Assembly (NCBI GenBank): GCA_038148755.1
Contig: JAYQWA010000001.1
Span: forward strand, 243,533-307,532
Direction of reading: 5' to 3'
Origin: UBA5109 sp038148755
GTDB lineage: Bacteria > Pseudomonadota > Gammaproteobacteria > Pseudomonadales > Pseudohongiellaceae
Length of the DNA: 64,000 nucleotides
Part shown: positions 60,204 through 64,000 of the stretch, in pieces
Position numbering within the stretch: position 1 is the first letter of the stretch
Layout: each line of letters starts with the position of its first letter
The notes under the pieces: generated by a model
What the model was told of the DNA's origin: nothing
Seen by the model: the letters and a program-made list of their open reading frames with translations, nothing else
The model's database searches: none
Made by a program: the position numbers and the translations under genes

Positions 60204-61841
60204 TTAACGCCGAAAATACAGTAATCCTATGCCGGTAAAGCTGAGTAGCCATACTTCCAGAGGAATAGAATCCATCCATGGGCCAAGATTTGTAAATAGC
60301 ATGATGACAGCCAGGATTAAAGCGGAAATACCAAAACGTAAACGTTTTTGTGCTTGTCTACGTCGCGCCTGCTCACGAATTTTGGCCTGTTGTTGTAACA
60401 GGCGCTGCGCTTGCCTTTGGGAAGTGCGAGTTTCTGTCAGAAAATCGTATATCAATTCAGGTAGTTTAGGTAATTGTTCCAGTAACTCCGGCACTTTGCC
60501 TTTTAATTTCTTTAAATTTTCCCAGGGAGAGAGACGCCTTTTTTGCCAGTTCTCCAGGAAAGGCAGTGCGGTTTGCCAAAGGTCCAGATCCGGATAAAGG
60601 TCTTTGCCAAGACCTTCAATATTCAACATGGTTTTTTGTAACAGAACCAGAGAAGGTTGCAATTCCATATTGAAGCGCCCCGCCGTTCGAAACAGTTGCA
60701 GCAGTAAACCTCCGAATGAAATCTCGCTGAGTGGTTTTTCAAAAATGGGTTCGCATACACTACGCATGGTGGCTTCAAATGCGTGCACAGGAGTATCAGC
60801 AGGAACCCAACCACACTCTATGTGTAGTTCTGCAACCTTGCGGTAATCCCGTTTAAAAATAGCCAGTAAATTTTTAGCTAGATATTGCTGATCATCTTCG
60901 CTGAGACTGCCGAAGATTGCGCAATCCAGGGCAATATATTGCGGTTTGTCAGGGCGCTCCCTTGAGACAAAAATATTACCGGGATGCATATCTGCATGGA
61001 AAAAGCTGTGTTCAAAAACCTGGGTAAAAAATATTTCTACACCTGTTTCTGCAAGTTTTTTCAAGTCTATATTGGCTTTTTTCAGTTCTTCAACATGGCT
61101 TATCGGAATACCATGAATTCGCTCGAGGACAAGCACATTTTGACAGGTGTAATCCCAATAGACTTTTGGCACATATAACATGTGATTGTCTTCAAAATTT
61201 TTGCCCAGTTGCGTGCCATTTGCACCCTCAGCCTGCAAATTCAACTCATCATGAATAACAAAGTCATAATCTCTGATGATTTCTTTTGCACGTAAGCGTT
61301 TGCCATCCTTCGTATAATTTTCTATGAATGCTGCCAGCAAGTTCAATAAGGTCAGATCCTGACCAATAACTTTATCTATTCCGGGCCTGACTACTTTGAC
61401 AACGACTTCTTCACCACTGTGTAATCGTGCAGCGTGAACTTGTGCAATTGAGGCAGATGCAAGTGGCGTAATGATAAATTCACTGAACAATTCATCTATT
61501 TTACGACCGAGAGACTTTTCTATGAGAGCCTGTGCTTCAGTACCATCAAAAGGCGCTACCTGATCCTGTAATTTGGCCAGTTCATCAGCGATGTCCAGTG
61601 GCAACATGTCCCGGCGCGTGGAAAGGAGTTGACCAAATTTGATAAAAATTGGACCAAGTTCTTCCAGCGCCAAGCGTAAACGAGTGCCACGATCCAGTGA
61701 AGCCAGCTCCGGTTTTACTTTAAACGGAAGTGTAAATAGTAAGACGACAGGCGCTTTCAAATTAAAATCATCGAGCAAATCCTGCAAGCGGTACCTGGCA
61801 GCAACCTGAAGGATTTTTATTAGTCGCAAGTACTTCTTCAC
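60204..61841 (-). CDS. ubiB: UbiB, protein-kinase-like ubiquinone biosynthesis protein
   Basis: UbiB is an atypical kinase-fold ATPase needed for ubiquinone synthesis. The 545-residue protein has the KxGQ motif in IFIKFGQLLSTRRDMLP near 66-82, the Ala-rich loop in PLASASIAQVHAARL near 130, HADMHPGNIFV near 285 as the catalytic loop, and two C-terminal membrane helices (about 500-519 and 525-542). All signature residues look intact. It is followed by hisI and preceded by a PEBP-family gene, not directly by ubiJ. Confidence 0.96.
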   Translation of the reverse strand: MKKYLRLIKILQVAARYRLQDLLDDFNLKAPVVLLFTLPFKVKPELASLDRGTRLRLALEELGPIFIKFGQLLSTRRDMLPLDIADELAKLQDQVAPFDGTEAQALIEKSLGRKIDELFSEFIITPLASASIAQVHAARLHSGEEVVVKVVRPGIDKVIGQDLTLLNLLAAFIENYTKDGKRLRAKEIIRDYDFVIHDELNLQAEGANGTQLGKNFEDNHMLYVPKVYWDYTCQNVLVLERIHGIPISHVEELKKANIDLKKLAETGVEIFFTQVFEHSFFHADMHPGNIFVSRERPDKPQYIALDCAIFGSLSEDDQQYLAKNLLAIFKRDYRKVAELHIECGWVPADTPVHAFEATMRSVCEPIFEKPLSEISFGGLLLQLFRTAGRFNMELQPSLVLLQKTMLNIEGLGKDLYPDLDLWQTALPFLENWQKRRLSPWENLKKLKGKVPELLEQLPKLPELIYDFLTETRTSQRQAQRLLQQQAKIREQARRRQAQKRLRFGISALILAVIMLFTNLGPWMDSIPLEVWLLSFTGIGLLYFRR

Positions 61842-61892
61842 GTGGTATCTCTAAAAGAAAGTAAAGTGATAGAAATTATTGAGTGAGGATAT

Positions 61893-62369
61893 TTATCGTT
61901 GGTAAGTTCCAGTCAAGCGGTTCATGCCGAGAACATTGGGCTCAATTGCTGCCAGTAATTCCCAGAGCGTTAAGCCAGCTTCCAGTTCAGTTTCTTTGTC
62001 CAAAGCCAATATCCAGAAATAATAACGATGCAAGCCGTGGCCTTCAGGCGGCATAGGGCCATTATAAGTGGCATTGCCCATATCATTAACACCTGCAGTA
62101 AATTCCTGGTTGCCTTCAGCGAGTGTCATGGTGTCAGCTGGAATGTTATATAGCACCCAATGTACAAAACCATAATTCCCCTTGGCGGTGACTAGGGGTG
62201 CATCAGGATCATGGCAGATCAGCGCATAGCCTTTGGTTCCTTCCGGCGGATTTTCCCAACTGATTTGAGGAGATATATCTTCTCCCTCGCCGGTATGTTT
62301 AGACGGAATACCCCCGTCGTTTTCAAAGGCTGTGCTGCTTAATTGCATTGTTGAAGGTGCGAATCCCAT
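61893..62369 (-). CDS. YbhB/YbcL (PEBP/Raf-kinase-inhibitor-like) protein
   Basis: A 158-residue phosphatidylethanolamine-binding-protein-family member. The ligand-binding motifs are SPQISWENPPEGTKGYALICHDPDAP (in part; DPDAP near 54) and NYGFVHWVLYNIPA near 64, then GHGLHRYYFWILALD near 115. ATG 62369 (MGFAPSTMQL) has AGGAGTC upstream and is preferred over a longer opening that overlaps ubiJ. Bacterial members have no settled function. It is inserted between ubiB and ubiJ, which are adjacent in many gammaproteobacteria. Confidence 0.92.
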   Translation of the reverse strand: MGFAPSTMQLSSTAFENDGGIPSKHTGEGEDISPQISWENPPEGTKGYALICHDPDAPLVTAKGNYGFVHWVLYNIPADTMTLAEGNQEFTAGVNDMGNATYNGPMPPEGHGLHRYYFWILALDKETELEAGLTLWELLAAIEPNVLGMNRLTGTYQR

Positions 62370-62379
62370 AATTGACTCC

Positions 62380-63006
62380 TTACTGTTTTGATTCAAAATT
62401 ATTGATACGGGCCTGACTGCGGTCAAGGCGTAACCTCAGTGCATCAATGCGCTGATAAAAATTTTCCAGTTCATTTGAGGAAGGAAGTAGCTTGGCTTCT
62501 TCATGGATATATTCATCAATATTAGTTTTTAAACTGAGGGTGCTCTGATTGACAAAACTTTTCAGTAATTCTATGCCATCACTTAAGGTTTGAGTTGGCA
62601 CATCGCCAATAAATTTACTTAACTGATATTCCCAATCAATATCAAGCTCCAGAAAAATATTTTGTAACTCCTGAATGCTGGTGATGTCTCCTTTTAGCTG
62701 AATATCCTTGTTGCGAATTACATCGCCTTTTTCTTTGGCGAAGAGTAATTTGATGAGTTCTTGCGACGGCCCTGAAATTTCAGCATCTGTTTTTTCTGTA
62801 ATATCAGTAATAACAGGGGATAGTGAAAATCCTTGTTCATGAACAGAAATAAAAAGTGAGCATTCCGGATTTACTGATTTAATTACGATGGTTGTCCCGC
62901 TCAACTGGGTCAGTTTTTTATTGCTTGTAGGATCCAGTGTAAGTGCTTTATTAAGTAAAGTTTCTGCTTTACCTAAGACGGCACTTAAAATTAAGTTAAT
63001 CGGCAT
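62380..63006 (-). CDS. ubiJ: UbiJ, SCP2-domain accessory factor of ubiquinone biosynthesis
   Basis: UbiJ organises the soluble Ubi complex and binds lipid through an SCP2-like domain. The 208-residue product begins MPINLILSAVLGKAETLLNKAL; SCP2-like strands (TIVIKSVNPECSLFISV) cover about 40-110, followed by a helical C-terminus that ends in a coiled coil (IDALRLRLDRSQARINNFESK, in part). ATG 63006 overlaps ubiE by 11 bp; a longer in-frame opening would run far into ubiE. Order ubiE-ubiJ(-ubiB) is conserved. Confidence 0.92.
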   Translation of the reverse strand: MPINLILSAVLGKAETLLNKALTLDPTSNKKLTQLSGTTIVIKSVNPECSLFISVHEQGFSLSPVITDITEKTDAEISGPSQELIKLLFAKEKGDVIRNKDIQLKGDITSIQELQNIFLELDIDWEYQLSKFIGDVPTQTLSDGIELLKSFVNQSTLSLKTNIDEYIHEEAKLLPSSNELENFYQRIDALRLRLDRSQARINNFESKQ

Positions 63007-63754
63007 CTTTATATCCAATATGAATAGCACAGATACCATCCATGACATCATGATATTCACAACGTTGGAAGCCAGCATCCAGAAACATTGTTTTCAAAGT
63101 TTCCTGGTCAGGATGCATGCGAATAGACTCTACCAGGTATTGATAACTTTCACTGTCCCCGCTGACAATTTTGCCGGCAACAGGCCATAATTTTGAATAC
63201 AGGTCATAAGCTTTACTAACAAGTTGGTTTCGTGGCTTGGAAAATTCAAGTACGACAACTCTTCCACCTACTTTGATTTTTTCATACATGGAGCGTAGGG
63301 CTGCATCTTTGTTGGTAACATTTCTGAGACCATAAGCAATACAGATACAATCAAAACTGTTTTCGGCAAAAGGCAGTTTTTCCGCATCAGCCAGTGTATA
63401 GGAAATATTATCTAAATTGCCTTTATCAATAATTCTTTCACGGCCTACTCGAAGCATAGATTCATTGATATCCGCTAATACAACCTGGCCTTTACTACCG
63501 ACAATGGGCGAAAACTGTAAAGAGAAATCTCCGGTTCCCCCGGCCAGATCAAGTACGGTTTGCCCTGATCGAAGTGCAGTTAACTGTACGGTAAATTTCT
63601 TAATAAGGCGGTGGGAACCCAAAGACATTATGTCATTCATAATGTCATAATTTTTAGCCACTGAATGAAACACATTAGCGACATGCCCGGCTTTTTCGGC
63701 AACCGGCACTTCTTTATAGCCAAAGTCCGTTGTTTTGCTGTTATCTTGATTCAT
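62996..63754 (-). CDS. ubiE: Ubiquinone/menaquinone C-methyltransferase UbiE
   Basis: UbiE C-methylates the benzoquinol ring in ubiquinone synthesis. The 252-residue class I methyltransferase has YDIMNDIMSLGSHRLIKK near 36-53, SAM motif I LDLAGGTGDFS near 69, DINESMLRVGRER near 94, CIAYGLRNVTNKDAALRSM near 136 (in part) and VVVLEFSKP near 165. The gene overlaps ubiJ by 11 bp and lies 34 bp downstream of the partial DUF971 gene, the conserved order. Confidence 0.97.
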   Translation of the reverse strand: MNQDNSKTTDFGYKEVPVAEKAGHVANVFHSVAKNYDIMNDIMSLGSHRLIKKFTVQLTALRSGQTVLDLAGGTGDFSLQFSPIVGSKGQVVLADINESMLRVGRERIIDKGNLDNISYTLADAEKLPFAENSFDCICIAYGLRNVTNKDAALRSMYEKIKVGGRVVVLEFSKPRNQLVSKAYDLYSKLWPVAGKIVSGDSESYQYLVESIRMHPDQETLKTMFLDAGFQRCEYHDVMDGICAIHIGYKDAD

Positions 63755-63788
63755 GTGGGGAATTGTAACCCATCAGAGTGCGAAGAGC

Positions 63789-64000
63789 TTATTTTGCTTT
63801 AAGAGGCGTGATGGTGACAACCTGAGTGTCTTCTGGCAGCGGTTCTCTTAACTGGTTTGCAGCTTTTAATTTTTCCAGGTAAATAGCCCACAGATTTGCC
63901 TGGTTTAAGCATAATTCTCTTAAATAGTCCCAGGAATAAATCCCGGTGTTGTGGTCATCATCAAAGTGCAGGCGTAAGGCGTAGTTGCCCACTTGATCTA
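63789..64000 (-). CDS. DUF971 (gamma-butyrobetaine hydroxylase N-terminal-like) protein, partial
   Basis: The C-terminal ~70 residues of a DUF971 protein. The frame continues through 64000, so the start lies outside the window; an internal GTG at 63992 is not the true start because family members continue N-terminally of VGNYALRLHFDD. NTGIYSWDYLRELCLNQ is the diagnostic motif. This family's neighbourhood upstream of ubiE is conserved in Pseudomonas; its function is unclear. Confidence 0.9.
   Translation of the reverse strand, partial: DQVGNYALRLHFDDDHNTGIYSWDYLRELCLNQANLWAIYLEKLKAANQLREPLPEDTQVVTITPLKAK

Overview
The window is a continuous stretch of gammaproteobacterial housekeeping chromosome, moderately AT-rich, with no insertion sequences, phage genes or CRISPR. 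Gene order repeatedly matches, from memory, blocks of the Pseudomonas chromosome: proC-yggS-pilT, ruvX-yqgE-tonB-gshB-pilG, lptM-lysA-dapF-DUF484, hemCDXY, ubiD-rho-trxA, mutY-yggX, hisB-hisH-hisF, ctpA-envC-gpmI, secB-trmL-ntrC-ntrB-thiI-typA, tatCBA-hisE-hisI-ubiB-ubiJ-ubiE. The blocks are shortened: pilU, most of the Pil-Chp array, xerC, algZR, grxC, hisA and glnA are not where that order predicts them. This suggests a streamlined, probably marine, relative of the Pseudomonadales/Cellvibrionales. That placement is inference.

Layout. 1-6.8 kb: proline and PLP homeostasis genes, then a decayed type IV pilus retraction region (broken pilT, a degenerate PilG-like receiver, a possible ChpA-like fragment) around ruvX, yqgE, a TonB protein and gshB. 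6.8-14 kb: lysine/diaminopimelate genes, an M48 protease with LemA, and argH. 14-23 kb: haem genes hemCDXY and hemB, plus ubiD, rho and trxA, with a tiny Hsp20 remnant behind a heat-shock-like promoter. 23-30.7 kb: a VTT-flavoprotein fusion followed by an arsenite-methyltransferase-like gene, dsbB, gshA, hslR, a nucleotidase and cysQ.

30.7-37.6 kb is the accessory island. It encodes GTP cyclohydrolase II, a stand-alone RibD-type reductase, a zinc-less MDR dehydrogenase, a QueD/PTPS-fold protein with Glu at the catalytic Cys position, a GT4 glycosyltransferase and a methyltransferase. These are tightly packed and meet two convergent membrane genes, a flippase-like UPF0104 protein and a CDP-alcohol phosphotransferase. 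I read it as a candidate uncharacterised pathway for a GTP-derived, glycosylated and possibly membrane-linked product. It is followed by a compact yjbE-yjbH-yjbF exopolysaccharide locus.

41-45.4 kb holds tRNA-Phe, yggX, mutY, hisB, hisH and hisF. Among them lie four copies of a ~120-bp repeat with a conserved core inside perfect stems whose sequence differs in each copy but always pairs. Three copies start just after a stop codon, in the gene's orientation. 45.4-57.8 kb: ctpA-envC-gpmI, a rhodanese, secB, trmL, ntrBC behind a sigma-54/NtrC-type promoter, a doubly frameshifted thiI, typA and dtd. 57.8-64 kb: the Tat translocase, hisE, hisI and ubiquinone genes ubiB, ubiJ and ubiE, ending in a partial DUF971 gene.

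All three frame disruptions (one in pilT, two in thiI) are single-base changes in homopolymers, so assembly error must be excluded. Both genes also carry substitutions in nucleotide-binding motifs, and pilT has a 12-bp in-frame deletion, which argues for real decay.
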